NCBI GenBank assembly: GCA_023376005.1
Contig: CM042179.1
Location: 23,671,621 to 23,735,620, forward strand
DNA from: Doryteuthis pealeii
Lineage: Eukaryota > Mollusca > Cephalopoda > Myopsida > Loliginidae
Reading direction: 5' to 3'
DNA length: 64,000 bases
Shown piece after piece: positions 13,547 through 21,809 of the stretch; within the stretch, counting starts at the first letter, position 1, and every line of letters begins with the position of its first letter. Under the pieces are notes generated by a model. It was not told where the DNA came from. It searched no databases and saw nothing but the letters and a program-made list of their open reading frames with translations. The position numbers were made by a program, and so were the translations under genes.

Positions 13547-15769
13547 TACTTATTTATTTTTTTTAATCTTTTTAATTTAATTATAATATCCTTTCAGCTA
13601 GTATATTAGGTCTGAGACCTGTCAGCTGTTCCTTATAAACATCCGTCTTAATTCAACAGAATATTTATAATCTTTCCACAGATTATCTAACATTGTCTTT
13701 AAAGGAGTTTAGAGATGGGGCATTCACTATTGATGATGGTAGTTTATTCCATGTATTAACCACTCTGTTACTAAAATAATTTTGTCTTGCATTTGCTTTA
13801 CAAATTCTTTTAAAGAGTTTTAATTTATGACCCCTGGTATTGATGTTTTGAGCAATGTTTAGTAGATCAAAGTTAATATATTTCATTACATTAAAACTTA
13901 ACTCTTAACATCCTGTTAAGAATTTTCTTAAGTCCAGAGCCCCATTCCTATAAGGATTTGTAAAAAAAAAATGGCTAAAAATGGCCTTTTCATTTAAAGT
14001 TACCAGTTATTTCCCTTAAATTAAAGACTTCTAAATATGTTTAATATTACATTTAAACAAAGTCCAGATCCCCATTCCTATAAGGATTTATCAGTAAATG
14101 GCTAAAAATGGCCTTTTCATTTAAAGTTACCAGTTATTTCCCTTAAATTAAAGACTTCTAAATATGTTTAATATTACATTTAAACAAAGTCCAGATCCCC
14201 ATTCCTATAAGGATTTATCAAAAATAGCTAAAAATGGCCTTTTCATTTAAAGTTACCTGTTATTTCCCTTAAATCAAAGACTTCTAAATATGTTTAATAT
14301 TACATTTAAACAAAGTCCAGAGCCCCATTCCTATAAGGATTTATAAAAAAAATGGCTAAAAATGGCCTTTTCATTTAAAGTTACTTGTTATTTCCCTTAA
14401 ATCAAAGACTTCTAAATATGTTTAATATTACATTTAAACAAATTGAAGCAGATTAGGAAAATGAATGTGACTTCTGGCCGGGTGGAATGAGGCGGTATAG
14501 GAGGTTAAGAGATGCCTGGAGGGTGCATATTCTTGATAGTTTGCTTAATTTTCAAGACAGTCTTTGCTATAGTTTACAAGTTTTTCTTGAATGTATTCAA
14601 ACCAATTCAGCATTCAATATGTCAGTTCTCTTCTAACCACCTGTTTTGTTTTTTGTTTTTTTAATTAACTTTTACAATGTACATTTATTAGAATCGTTTA
14701 GGAGTGACAATTTTATTGCACACAGGTAAAAAAATAAAATAAGAAAGAACTTCTGAAAAACCACCTGTTAATTCTTTATTTGAAAATGTAATTCAGGCTG
14801 TAGGCACTGATACATTGAACTCATGGTCCCTATATCTTAGCAGGGGATTCTTTTTTTTTTTTCTTTGTGGCAGGTGAGAGTATGTGAGGGGGTGGGGAGA
14901 ATATAAGAAAAGTTCTAAAATAAATAAAATAGTATTACAATAAATAATAAAATTACAGAGACAAATATAAAACAAAATAATGTAAACAATAAAAGATGAA
15001 AAGTTATACTATTTATCACAGTCTGTGGTCTCATTTTTTATTTTTATTCTTTCCTCTCACCCACCCACCCTCGTACCCTCACACCCACACTCTCGTGCCC
15101 CCCTCCACACACCCCCGTACATTTATTTTGCTATGCATTCTTCCAAGAAGTCATGCATGAAAAATGTTAACTTCCTGTTTGGCACAACACAAGAAGTGAG
15201 ATAGAAATTTTGTCTGAGATATTTGATGTAGACATATGATAACATCACTGTCATCACTATTATTTTGATAATAATGATAAAAATAATATTGATAATAATA
15301 ATATGAGACTCAGAAAAATCTCTGGGATTTTGATATACAAATGGATCACGCAATCCCAGCCAAAAGACCATACCTAGTTTTAATTAACAAGAAAGAAAAA
15401 AAAAAGAACTTGTCATTTAGTGGATTCTGCCGTTCTAGTTGACACAGAGTGAAAATGAAAAAGAAAAAAAATGAAAAGAGAGACAAATGCTTTGATCTTG
15501 CCAGAGCGCTAAAACCTGTGTACCATGAGGGTGACAGTGATACCAATAATATTTGGTGCACTAGGAACGGTGCCCAAAGGCTTGGAAAAAATACTGGTGG
15601 AATTCGAAACCAGAGGAAGAATAAAGACCATCCAGACAACAGAATTGTTAAGATTGGCTAGAATACTCAGAAAAGTCCTGGAAATGTACAATCACTCAGA
15701 CTCCAGTGAAAGGCCACCAGCTAACGATGAGCCCATTTTCCACGACTCTAACCACTAGCCCATGCGCCT

Positions 15770-15815
<46 letters not shown>

Positions 15816-16701
15816 GTTGGTTTAGTGATTTTGAAGGCTATCACAATGCAAGTGTAAAGAAAAACAAGGTAACTATGATGATGTTCATTTACCTACATAT
15901 TCTATGGTGAAGTTCCAGTTCTGGAGCTCTGGGGAATGTGGAGTACCCCTTCATCACCATTATTCCCAGATCCATTCTGACCTGGAGTGGTAGTAGCTGT
16001 TAGGGTCCTGTCTATGGGTTAAATGGAAAATATACATTCATAAAAAGAAGTGAGTACTCATTAAGAATGAATTTATTTCAAAACTTTGTTGGTATTAAAT
16101 AACCCACCGAGGTTGATATGCCATAAAATAAAACAAACAAATCTCCACTATGAACTCGGTTTAGGGGTCCAGTTTGTCTGGCGTTCATTCCTTCCTTGTG
16201 ATATATCTATTAATAATGGAGATGTGTGAATAACTCAGAAGGATTGATATCTATTAATAATGGAGATTCGCTTCTGGTTTTTGTCTCAAAATGTGAGCAT
16301 GCAACGTTAGACAATCCTCATTGTTTCAATAAATAGATGCCCGGCGTTATATATTTATATATAGATTGTTTTATTCTAATATAATATTTAAAGTTATCGG
16401 AACTGTTTCCATTTCAAATTGTCTTTCTTTTTTTACTCCTTTAATAAATTTGACGATTTTACATACTTATGGTACACACTCTATGACATTGAATTTTTAG
16501 CTCCCATCCCTTCAGGCAATATCTTTCAAAAAATTATTTTTACATCGCCCGGAGGGTGTCTTTTTATTTTGCTAGTAATGATAATAATAATTAGACTGGA
16601 GGAATTGGAAATAAGGGGAAGAATGAAAATCAGATCATACCCAGCATTGTTAAGGTTAGCTAGAATACTCAGAAGAGTTCTGAAGACCTAAATAAAAGGC
16701 C

Positions 16702-16745
<44 letters not shown>

Positions 16746-16755
16746 GCCTTTTATG

Positions 16756-16787
<32 letters not shown>

Positions 16788-19316
16788 TACCAACCCCTCC
16801 GCACAAGCAGGATGTGACACAAGGTCAATTTCTTAAGCGGAGTTTAACAGGTTTGAATTCAGAATTTTCCTTCTCCTAGACTGGTCACCTAGCCATGGTT
16901 AAAGAGCCCAGTTTGCCCAGCTATTTACCCATAGCTGGAGGGAGAATTGTATTCATACCTTTCCCAAGGGTATTAGCGCCATGTGAAATGCAAACAGCTT
17001 CGTCCAGGAATTGAACTCGGGTCGACAGGTCCATTTCCTATGACTCTAACCGTTAGACCACACACCTCCTTATAAGGTGGTTTTTCATTTAGGTCTCCTG
17101 AACTCTTCTGAGTATTTACTATATAAATCATATAAATTTGCAAAAATATGTTCCCTTTGGGCTCAAGTGAAAAACTTGCAAGGAGTGAAATACCAGACCG
17201 AGTATTGATTAGCAGAATTTGTCATTTGGCAGATTTGGCAATTCCAGCAGATCACAGGAAAACAAAAAGATAGACAAATACTTGGACCTTGCCAGAGAAT
17301 TGAAAAAGCTGTGGAATATGAGGGTCAAAGTGAATTGAAAAAGCTGTGGAATATGAGGGTCAAAGTGAATTGAAAAAGCTGTGGAATATGAGGGTCAAAG
17401 TGATACCAATTCTAGCTGATGCACTAGGAACAGTCCCAAAAAACTTGGAAAAAAGACTGGAGGAATTGGAAAACAGAGAAAGAATTGAGACCATCCAGAA
17501 AACAGCATTGCTGAAACCAGCTAGAATACTGGAGACCTGAGGAGACCTTTTGTCACTCGGACTTCAATGACAGATCATCAGGGAAAAACTCATGATAATA
17601 ATAATAATAATATATAATAATAATACAAAGAGATTGGAAATCGGATTGGAAAATCTGGATATCAAAGGAAAGATTGAGACCATCCAGAATACTGCGCTGC
17701 TGCAATCTGCCAGAATACTCAGAAGAGTGCTGGAAACCTGAGGAGACTTGCTGTCACTCAGACTCCAGTGAAAGACCATCAGCTAATGCTGATGTGAAAA
17801 CTCAAAAGGAGTGAATATAATGATAGGTTGAAGGAATGGTCCCAAGGTAAGTTTGGGAAAAAAGACTGGAGGAATTGGAAATTAGAGGATGAATTGAGAA
17901 TCCAGATAACAACAGTGTTGAGATCAGCTAAGAGTTACTCTGAAGCCACTGAGTGACCATTAGCAAAAAAAAAGACTTATTTCCATATTTTTACTGTCAA
18001 TAATAGTCTATCTATCTATACATACATAAAGGGCAGTTGTGTGTATATGTATGTCTGGAGGAAACTTTGAAAATAAAACAATTAATGACAAAGTAAATAT
18101 TAAATATCACCAGGGCTTGGTTTTTGACCAAAAATAATGGAGATTTTATTTATATTTGGGAAGAATAAGATGATTTTTTTTTCATTTAATATTTTAGATA
18201 GTAGATATTAACATTTCTTTTCAGAGTAGCTGGATCAATGCAAGGTCTATTTTTTACATAGGGATTTAAATGGGGCATCCCATGAGGATTCAACTCACGA
18301 TTCAGTAATAATGGATCTGCGGGACTAACTTAAAAAATCCCCCTCTACCCAGGCGATGCCGGGTAGCCGCTGCTAGTACATATATAAAGGGCAGTTGTGT
18401 ATATGTGTATGTCCGGAGGAAACTTCGAAAATAAAACTATTAATGAAAAAGTAAATATATATACACATTAAATATCACCAGGGCTTGGTTTTTGAGAAAA
18501 AATAATTAACTTTTATGATATTTATTGAATAAATTCTACTTAAAAAGTTTGCCGTCTGACGTTTGACAATCTAATCAAAATTTGTTGACATTTTGAAATC
18601 TTCTTATTAATCCCAAAACAATCAGTTTTTTCTTTTTATTCATTTTTATTTTTCCTGTTAGCAAATGCTTATGAAATAATCACGTTAATTTATTTATTTT
18701 AAAACTAGCTTGCTAACCATTACACAACGTTTTTTTTCTTTTCTTTTTTTTTCTCTGCCCGGGCGACGCCGGGTAGCTGCTTCTAGTCTTGAATAAATTC
18801 ACCCTTTATATATGAGAAAGTGGGTTAAATCGAACTTAACAGACCTAAATTCCACCATCGTATCTCACCTCACTGAAAGAAAAAAAAAATCAGGGAATGA
18901 ACTGAATTTAATGAAATTTTCAGTGTTTATATATTAATGTATAAAATATATAATGCACCAGTTATTCTATTTAAAAACCATTACTTTTTTTTCAGGTCAG
19001 TTAACTTTGAACCATGTATCTTTGAGAATCTGTGTTACACCTCAAAGATACGTGGTTCAAAGTTAACTGACCTGAAAAAATGTAAAAGTTTTTAAATAAA
19101 ATAACTGGCGCATATTATATTTTATTCCTAAAGATTTATTTCCATATTTTACTGTCAATAATAATAAAACATAAAAGAAACATTATGTTATTGTCTTGTA
19201 TGTTTTACTTACATAATTTCATTTTCTTTTTTTGACAGGCCCATCTGATTACTCAACAAGGAAACTGGTCTACATTCAAATCATGCATCAAAAACGAAAT
19301 GAAGACAATGTACTAA
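455..19316 (+). CDS. MICU3: MICU3-like mitochondrial calcium uptake protein, C-terminal four exons (partial at 5')
   Basis: Spliced coding region, exons 455-632, 4563-4671, 7521-7678 and 19239-19316 (stop TAA 19314-19316). Seen: the exons read continuously across GT-AG introns; phases agree (first exon begins with the last base of a codon, exon 2 ends one base into a codon completed by AA at 7521, exon 3 ends on a codon boundary). The ~173 residues include [37 protein letters not shown], the EF-hand loop [12 protein letters not shown] and the tail [14 protein letters not shown]. Family knowledge: MICU proteins are EF-hand calcium sensors of the intermembrane space that gate the MCU uniporter; the phrases NLQTEV and ISEEDFA.ILLRYT fit MICU3 better than MICU1 or MICU2. 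The targeting peptide and first EF-hand are outside the window to the left. Introns are intact hosts for many repeats. Confidence is high for MICU family, slightly lower for the MICU3 paralogue. Confidence 0.92.
755..970 (+). repeat. Two tandem 3' tails of the SINE-B family
   Basis: Two copies of a ~75-base block (caaccagttt...gaaggaaagctttgaatt) separated by 'cagaggggctggg', which matches the body and 3' end of SINE-B copies at 3008 and 13229. The tRNA-like heads are missing. Confidence 0.65.
1160..1490 (+). pseudogene. Deleted LINE remnant (same family as 26390-27272)
   Basis: Fragments parallel the LINE at 26.5-27.2 kb in order: 'gagtcactgct.cata', 'ctacact..atggtaa.cc', 'atctc.tc.acagaaag.gatg' and the 3' 'tcaatcagctgtg' portion. 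There is no open frame, and internal sequence is deleted. Confidence 0.6.
2005..2575 (+). repeat. 138-bp tandem array, about four copies
   Basis: The landmark gtacacccc recurs at 2041, 2179, 2317 and 2455, an exact 138-base period. A diverged copy is visible around 1590-1710. Not coding. Confidence 0.9.
2909..3003. repeat. (AT)n microsatellite
   Basis: About 47 uninterrupted AT dinucleotides immediately upstream of the SINE-B tRNA-like head at 3008. Confidence 0.98.
3008..3275 (+). mobile_element. SINE-B (tRNA-derived), + orientation
   Basis: The head has an A-box-like segment (tggtctaatggttagag) and B-box-like gagttcaattcc. The body includes 'aatacccttgggaaag', 'accagtctaggagaag' and 'aagaaattgaccttgt', ending 'ggaggggttggta' and running into a microsatellite. 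Full-length relatives lie at 13229, 16789, 27969 and 43052. Confidence 0.85.
3351..3484 (+). ncRNA. Hammerhead-like motif enclosed in an inverted repeat
   Basis: CTGACGA at 3400-3406, one extra A, a G-U-tolerant stem (GCTTTG with CAAGGT), GAAA at 3429-3432, then TATC, which offers a one-pair stem III and an AUC cleavage triplet. The region is bounded by complementary arms about 3351-3367 and 3465-3484 (gattaaaaattga with tcaatttttaatc). The extra base after CTGACGA departs from the canonical hammerhead, so activity is unproven. Confidence 0.4.
3565..3812 (-). mobile_element. SINE-A (tRNA-derived)
   Basis: The reverse strand has the tRNA-like head at the right end: A-box-like segment near 3800 and the B-box region as 'ggtatcgaac' on +. 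The body includes 'ccttttcactagcgctaga' and 'gtgccacacctaccatcag'. Same family as nine other copies in the window. Confidence 0.85.
4015..4052. repeat. (TG)n/(AT)n microsatellite
   Basis: A short GT run followed by AT dinucleotides inside the MICU3 intron. Confidence 0.95.
4563..4671 (+). CDS. MICU3: MICU3 exon B
   Basis: Acceptor cag ends at 4562; donor gtaaac starts at 4672. It encodes 36 complete residues plus one base, beginning [16 protein letters not shown]. The conserved phrase QFLNNLDDF is characteristic of the MICU C-lobe (pseudo-EF-hand and following helix). The exon ends in phase 1. Confidence 0.92.
5057..5238. repeat. SINE-like sequence duplicated as an inverted repeat
   Basis: Arms of about 53 bases at 5122-5174 and 5179-5231 are nearly perfectly complementary, with a 4-base centre. 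The left part (5057-5110) resembles a tRNA-like head ('ggcgtagtagctaacatg'). This looks like a fold-back duplication of a SINE body. Confidence 0.8.
5560..5680 (+). repeat. R1-type fragment
   Basis: Contains 'gataataatgaagatgagga', 'taatactaatcatcaagcc' and similar blocks shared with 41610-41680, 55850-55880 and 63380-63420 (reverse). Confidence 0.6.
5930..6180 (+). repeat. Dispersed repeat shared with 20045-20190
   Basis: Blocks 'ccccaagcagca.ct.cc', 'cctgaggtgcc' and 'ttttgcattg' recur in the same order at about 20060-20185. An open frame across it has no recognisable domain and is treated as fortuitous. Confidence 0.55.
6650..6900 (-). mobile_element. SINE-A copy
   Basis: Full-length relative of the SINE at 9697. 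On the reverse strand it begins with a tRNA-like head (GGCCAGGTTAGCTCAGTTGG) and ends in a 'gactttacttac' tail. Flanked by AT-rich microsatellite on the right. Confidence 0.88.
6905..7480. repeat. Compound AT/AC microsatellite block
   Basis: Long runs of AT and AC with interspersed 'gtacat', containing a duplicated single-copy segment 'aatctagataaggag' at about 7200 and 7423. All overlapping Tyr/Ile- or Cys/Val-rich open frames are dinucleotide translations. It ends about 40 bases before the MICU3 exon C acceptor. Confidence 0.95.
7521..7678 (+). CDS. MICU3: MICU3 exon C with canonical C-terminal EF-hand
   Basis: Acceptor gtag ends at 7520; donor gtaagt starts at 7679. After two bases completing a Glu codon there are 52 codons. 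The exon carries the EF-hand loop [12 protein letters not shown] with Asp at positions 1, 3 and 5 and Glu at 12, so calcium-coordinating residues are intact. It is followed by [14 protein letters not shown], typical of MICU3. The splice acceptor sits only about 40 bases downstream of an (AT)n tract. Confidence 0.93.
8041..8561. mobile_element. Three tandem mariner-type MITEs
   Basis: The two clear units are 8252-8398 (147 bases) and 8411-8559, each with terminal inverted repeats (ggtc.gaaagt.ttgtcacc) and TA at both ends. The spacer 'gattaatg' recurs between units. A first, more diverged unit ends at 8239. TA flanks and TIRs imply Tc1/mariner mobilisation. Confidence 0.8.
8635..8765 (-). mobile_element. 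tRNA-derived SINE-like fragment
   Basis: The reverse strand contains a tRNA-like A-box segment (TAGCTTAGATGGTAAAGC) and a B-box-like segment (GAGTTTGAACC). It is a third type of tRNA-like head, distinct from SINE-A and SINE-B. Confidence 0.55.
9115..9435 (+). repeat. 78-bp tandem array derived from repeat R5
   Basis: 'ttgattttaatggcatgtc' recurs at 9132, 9210, 9288 and 9366, an exact 78-base period. The unit is the start of dispersed repeat R5 (compare 32580-32650 and 46030-46090); R5-like sequence continues to about 9620. Confidence 0.9.
9697..9956 (-). mobile_element. SINE-A, near full length
   Basis: The best-preserved SINE-A. The reverse strand begins GGCCGGGTTAGCTCAGTCGG with a clear A box, then B box GGTTCCTAGTTCGATACC, then a tRNA-unrelated body and an 'acttcacttactttacttt' tail. 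Confidence 0.9.
9960..10350 (+). repeat. R8 repeat, two or more overlapping copies
   Basis: Blocks such as 'gataaataataggaaggaa', 'attaaggatagggaaaa' and 'caaagatacaaggtgaac' recur at 9985, 10145-10210, 10225, 12050 and 12590. Possibly the untranslated part of a retroelement; no coding seen. Confidence 0.7.
10740..11150 (+). repeat. About 42-50-bp AT-rich tandem array
   Basis: 'taccaaatatttattatat' recurs at about 10816, 10858, 10900 and 10942, then with slightly longer spacing to 11130. The unit contains the self-complementary 'tatcatatatgata'. Confidence 0.9.
11628..11876 (-). mobile_element. SINE-A copy (diverged)
   Basis: Contains 'agtctatccccttttc', 'gctactcatgtgctgagttg' and the head ending in 'gctctgctgagtgg', followed directly by (AT)n at 11878-11918. 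Confidence 0.8.
12030..12232 (+). repeat. R8 repeat, left part interrupted by the solo LTR
   Basis: Matches 9985-10180 and breaks exactly at 12232. The R8 sequence resumes at 12583. Confidence 0.8.
12233..12582 (-). mobile_element. Solo LTR of an LTR retrotransposon
   Basis: A 350-base insertion bounded by TG...CA (TGTAGGG ... CCCCACA on +) with direct 4-base duplications AACA at 12229-12232 and 12583-12586. Uninterrupted R8 near 10170 has a single AACA and is the empty site. On the reverse strand a TATA-like GGGTATTTAAGC supports that orientation. No internal retroviral genes remain, as expected after LTR-LTR recombination. A 4-base duplication fits Ty3/Gypsy, but the class is an inference. 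Confidence 0.85.
12583..12665 (+). repeat. R8 repeat, right part
   Basis: Continues R8 after the LTR ('aacacaacaaatattaagg'), matching about 10175-10215 and 10285-10330. Confidence 0.75.
13229..13508 (+). mobile_element. SINE-B, near full length
   Basis: tRNA-like head with 'tctaatggttagagtca' and 'gagttcaattcc', followed by the full body ('aatacccctgggaaagg', 'taaccagtctagg', 'aagaaattgacc'). It ends 'ggggttggta' and passes into (TA)n at 13505-13545. Confidence 0.9.
13600..13895 (-). pseudogene. LINE reverse-transcriptase C-terminal remnant (CR1/Jockey-like)
   Basis: A reverse-strand frame at 13683-13886 reads [20 protein letters not shown] then [18 protein letters not shown] and [10 protein letters not shown]. 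This is the typical tail downstream of the polymerase in many metazoan LINEs (TRGH...LFK...FFS.RVVN.WN.LP). No ORF start or polymerase core is present. Confidence 0.8.
13898..14511. mobile_element. TTAA-flanked element carrying an internal 127-bp satellite (copy 1)
   Basis: Starts TTAA CTCTTAACATCC at 13898 and ends GGTTAAGAG at 14511. The terminal inverted repeats resemble those of the copy at 21810-22432. The interior holds four units beginning at 13930, 14060, 14187 and 14313 (~127 bases). TTAA target use and CTCTTAAC termini suggest a piggyBac-type non-autonomous element. The right TTAA is lost in this copy. Confidence 0.75.
15450..15770 (+). pseudogene. LINE 3' coding fragment (L2-type tail)
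   Basis: + frames contain [10 protein letters not shown], then [38 protein letters not shown] and [11 protein letters not shown], with one frameshift. This is the widespread C-terminal tail of a metazoan non-LTR retrotransposon. Related fragments lie at 16590, 17190, 17610 and 17830. It ends in (TA)n at 15773-15812. Confidence 0.8.
15890..16135 (-). repeat. Dispersed repeat R5, reverse orientation
   Basis: Shares 'ctccccagagctccagaactgg'-like and 'cc.gacaggaccctaacag'-like blocks (reverse strand) and 'ataacccaccgaggttgata' with R5 copies at 32575 and 46030. Confidence 0.7.
16250..16575 (+). mobile_element. Helitron-type element, family H2 (copy 1)
   Basis: Begins TCTATTAATAATGGAGATT at 16250 and ends GCTAG at 16575, followed by T, with the terminal GC-rich palindromic segment 'gcccggagggtg' just upstream. 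The 5' TC and 3' CTAG ends without TIRs fit Helitrons. The 5' end motif is also present 44 bases upstream (16206). A second copy lies at 54345-54942. It encodes no Rep/helicase, so it is non-autonomous. Confidence 0.7.
16590..17118. repeat. LINE-tail inverted repeat enclosing a SINE-B
   Basis: LINE tail sequence at 16595-16703 ('agaatactcagaagagttc' ... 'ggccacctta') is mirrored at 17071-17118 ('aaggtggtttttcattta' ... 'gaactcttctgagtatt'). Between the arms are (AT)n (16706-16790) and SINE-B (16789-17070). Confidence 0.75.
16789..17070 (-). mobile_element. SINE-B, reverse orientation
   Basis: Starts at the left with 'ccaacccctccgcacaagca' (3' end of the element) adjoining (AT)n and ends with the tRNA-like head 'gactctaaccgttagacca'. 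Confidence 0.88.
17190..17545 (+). pseudogene. LINE 3' coding fragment with a 35-bp triplication
   Basis: Encodes [22 protein letters not shown] sequence, then [19 protein letters not shown] and [14 protein letters not shown] ending in a stop. A 35-base segment is present three times (starts 17299, 17334, 17369), duplicating [11 protein letters not shown]. It is the same tail as 15450-15770 and better preserved at the 3' side. Confidence 0.8.
17610..17970 (+). pseudogene. Two further LINE tail fragments
   Basis: 17630-17765 reads [24 protein letters not shown] and [10 protein letters not shown] followed by a stop; 17840-17950 is a more decayed version. Both belong to the family of 15450-15770, giving at least five tails within 2.5 kb. 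Confidence 0.7.
18007..18376 (+). mobile_element. Helitron-type element, family H1 (copy A)
   Basis: The 5' side starts near TC TATCTATACATACATAAA with 'gggcagttgtgtg' and 'gtatgtctgg'. The 3' end has a hairpin-forming 'ccaggcgatgccgggtag' followed by CTAG at 18373-18376 and T. Interior landmarks are 'tcaccagggcttggtttttg' and 'ggatctgcgggactaac'. Non-autonomous, no coding. Confidence 0.75.
18377..18786 (+). mobile_element. Helitron-type element, family H1 (copy B, directly abutting A)
   Basis: Restarts with 'acatatataaagggcagttg' immediately after copy A and ends with 'cccgggcgacgccgggtag' plus CTAG at 18783-18786. Its interior differs from copy A after 'ccagggcttggtttttgag'. The head-to-tail arrangement with no spacer fits tandem Helitron insertion. 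Confidence 0.75.
18811..19115. repeat. Fold-back element, family T4 (copy 1)
   Basis: Arms of about 73 bases (18953-19026 and 19041-19115) are complementary, with a 14-base loop; 'ggtcagttaactttgaacca' is the arm core. The left flank 'ccaccatcgtatctcacc' is shared with 35922-36235. It lies about 120 bases before the last MICU3 exon. Confidence 0.8.
19239..19316 (+). CDS. MICU3: MICU3 terminal exon with stop codon
   Basis: Acceptor gacag ends at 19238. In phase 0 it gives 25 residues, [16 protein letters not shown] then IKNEMKTMY, and TAA at 19314-19316. The TFKSCxKxE phrase matches the conserved C-terminus of MICU3. Confidence 0.9.
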   Translation, partial: AHLITQQGNWSTFKSCIKNEMKTMY

Positions 19317-19400
19317 ATATCTTTCTTTTTTTAAAACGGAATTGGCTTTTTTAAAAAAAAATCTCTTTATCTTTTCATTACTAACAATAAAAAGAGTGAA
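19317..19400 (+). terminator. MICU3 3' UTR with candidate polyadenylation signal
   Basis: An AATAAA hexamer lies at 19386-19391, about 70 bases after the stop. The true 3' end could be farther downstream: other AATAAA-type hexamers occur, including near 25170-25200. Without transcript data the 3' UTR length is unknown. Confidence 0.5.
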
Positions 19401-20044
19401 ATGCTGCTCTGATACTTTCTCAACCATAACCTTTTGAATATAACAAACTAATTAACCACAATTTATATATAAATATATAAGCAGTATAACATACTACCTA
19501 TATATGCTCTGTCCTAGATATCGAGCATTATTATAATAGATACTGAAACCATTAAAGACAATAATGATTATATATCTATTTTAGGCAGGGCTGGTGCATA
19601 CTACTGCTGAATGCCCCAGCTGGGTGTGGCCCAAGTCTACTTGGGAGCCCCAGAAGGACAGCATTCGTATATTTTCTATGAACACTACTTGATGAAAATT
19701 GACATGTAGTAGAGTAGGGACCCCATATAATAGATTGGGGATGGGGATGAAACCCTAGCACCTGCCCTGATATTAGGTATAGTCATTTTTTTTTTCATAC
19801 TTTGTGTTTTTTATATCTTTTGATAAATTTTGTAATAATCTTGCTTTTTTTTCAATATAAACTTTTTGAATAATTTTTGTCATAATTACTGACATCTTTT
19901 TAAAGAAATATTTTATACTGAAAGCAAAATCTTAACATAAAAATTTATATTCAATTCTCTTGTTAATTTCTAGCTTATAAACCTTGATTATCATATTTAC
20001 CTTATCCATAAGACACAGGTGAAATAAAAATAAATAAGCTTAGT

Positions 20045-20335
20045 TTCAGAGGGCCTTCTTCCCCAAGCAGCACCTACCATCTCAAAGTGGGCTAGGGTCA
20101 TGTACATGGCCTGACGCCTGAGGTGCCCTCATAAGGGGAAATGCTGATAGAGCTAAACAATTTTTGGCATTGCCTACCTGTGCTCAGGAGGGTCTCTGCT
20201 AAAAAAAAAAACAACAAACAACTTGTGTCAAACCTATATATATATATATATATATATCATGGAGAGGTGAATACTAACTATACAACTCATGGTTTACAAG
20301 GGTATTTGTGAGACTATCACTCAATATAGCTCCCA

Positions 20336-20377
<42 letters not shown>

Positions 20378-20420
20378 TATGGAGATGTGAATACTAACTA
20401 TAAAACTCATTGTTTACAAG
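20045..20420 (+). repeat. Dispersed repeat and duplicated (AT)n-linked segment
   Basis: 20045-20190 matches 5930-6180. The segment 'gaatactaactataaaactc' with adjacent (AT)n occurs at about 20222-20300 and again at 20335-20425. Confidence 0.6.
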
Positions 20421-20699
20421 GGTAAACTGTAACTCCCATAGCTGTCCTTTTTGAGCTTTGGTAGATAATCACCTTGTCATAATACCAGTGCATTGGATAT
20501 AGCATAATATATTTAAATGCACGTCTTGTATACCACCAAATATACTACTCTATTTCTATATACTCATGCATTATTAATTACATATTCTTTTATCGCTAAT
20601 ATATCTTTGTCTTTATAAGTATATTCATTTTTTTTCTCTTTAATTCACTATTGATAAGCTTCCTTCAACTAAACTATGATTTTGAAATAAAATCCAACT

Positions 20700-20960
20700 G
20701 AAATATAAAAGAAAAATGAATAAGAAAGGATGGGATCCAATTCATAGATAGGGAGCACTACTGTTAAGTGAGAAAATTAATGTAACCTAACAAATTAATG
20801 AATAGGTCAAAGTTATGTTGATTTTAGATTAAAATTAATAAGAAAGGATGAGATCCAATTCATAGATAGGGAGCACTACTGTAAAGTGAGAAAATTGAAA
20901 GAAGAATCCTAGAAATAAATGAGTAAGTTAAAGTAATATTGATTTTAGTGCAGTATGTAT
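20700..20960 (+). repeat. Two-copy tandem duplication (about 125 bp)
   Basis: 'aattcatagatagggagcac' occurs at about 20740 and 20858 with similar flanks ('aataagaaaggatg' before, 'aagtgagaaaatt' after). Confidence 0.75.
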
Positions 20961-21474
20961 TCCTCTGCTTTGTAGGGTAAAGAATTTGATAGCATTCCTA
21001 TATATATATATTATATATATATATAAAAACAGACTTAAGTCTAGAATGTTCTTATCTAGTTTGTATTAAGATTTAGAAACAGTTTTATACTAATATTCTT
21101 AATAATCAAAATATGACATTAAAACTTAATTGATCAATAAAATTTACCATTTTTGCTCCCTTTCTTTAAAAAAAAAAGAAATTCTGGAAAGTTTGTGTGA
21201 AAAATGTTTTTTTTTTTTTTTTTTTTTAAATCTTGGTTTAGATCTTTATATATGATTTTTCTTTAAATATACACCAATGTGTATCTATGTTCTTGTGAGA
21301 TAATCTACTAAAACACCGATCTCCCGATTTCTGTGTGTTAAACTCTGTAATTTCCTCTTTTGAATATGTCATTTTTTTAAAAATTCTTTTAATACATTTA
21401 GTTCTAAAGTATGAAATTATAGGCAACATTACATTATTATAGCTGTGTGGCACTGTGCATTCTCATTTTGACAT

Positions 21475-21605
21475 TGTAGCTCCCTGTGCATCCTCTTGTT
21501 ACCATCGTAGCTCCCTGTGCATCCTCTTGTTACCATCGTAGCTCCCTGTGCATCCCCTTGTTAGCTTCCTGTGTTATCCCATTATAGCTCCCTGTGCATA
21601 GTGTA
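21475..21605 (+). repeat. Short tandem array, about 30-bp unit
   Basis: 'tagctccctgtgcatcc' recurs four to five times. It ends before a T- and A-rich stretch. Confidence 0.8.
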
Positions 21606-21809
21606 GACCTCTCTGCTTAACAGGAAGAAGAATAGAAACTTTCCTGTGTTACACCAAGTCTGCCACTATTTCCTTTCTGCTTAAAAAAACAAGAGACCTG
21701 CCTTTTTCCTTGAGGAATATCCATCCTAGAAAATCTATAGAAACTATTAGCCTAGATATTTTGATAAAAATATTTTTTTTAAACAAGACAAACAATGAGT
21801 TTCTTAGTC

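Larger units (their letters stand above)
7679..19238 (+). other. MICU3 last intron (about 11.6 kb)
   Basis: Donor gtaagt, acceptor ttttgacag. This is a large repeat-filled intron: mariner-type MITE triplet, SINEs, 78-bp and ~42-bp tandem arrays, a solo LTR, LINE tails on both strands, a TTAA-flanked element, and Helitron-type elements of two families. The terminal exon that follows encodes only 25 residues. Confidence 0.85.
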
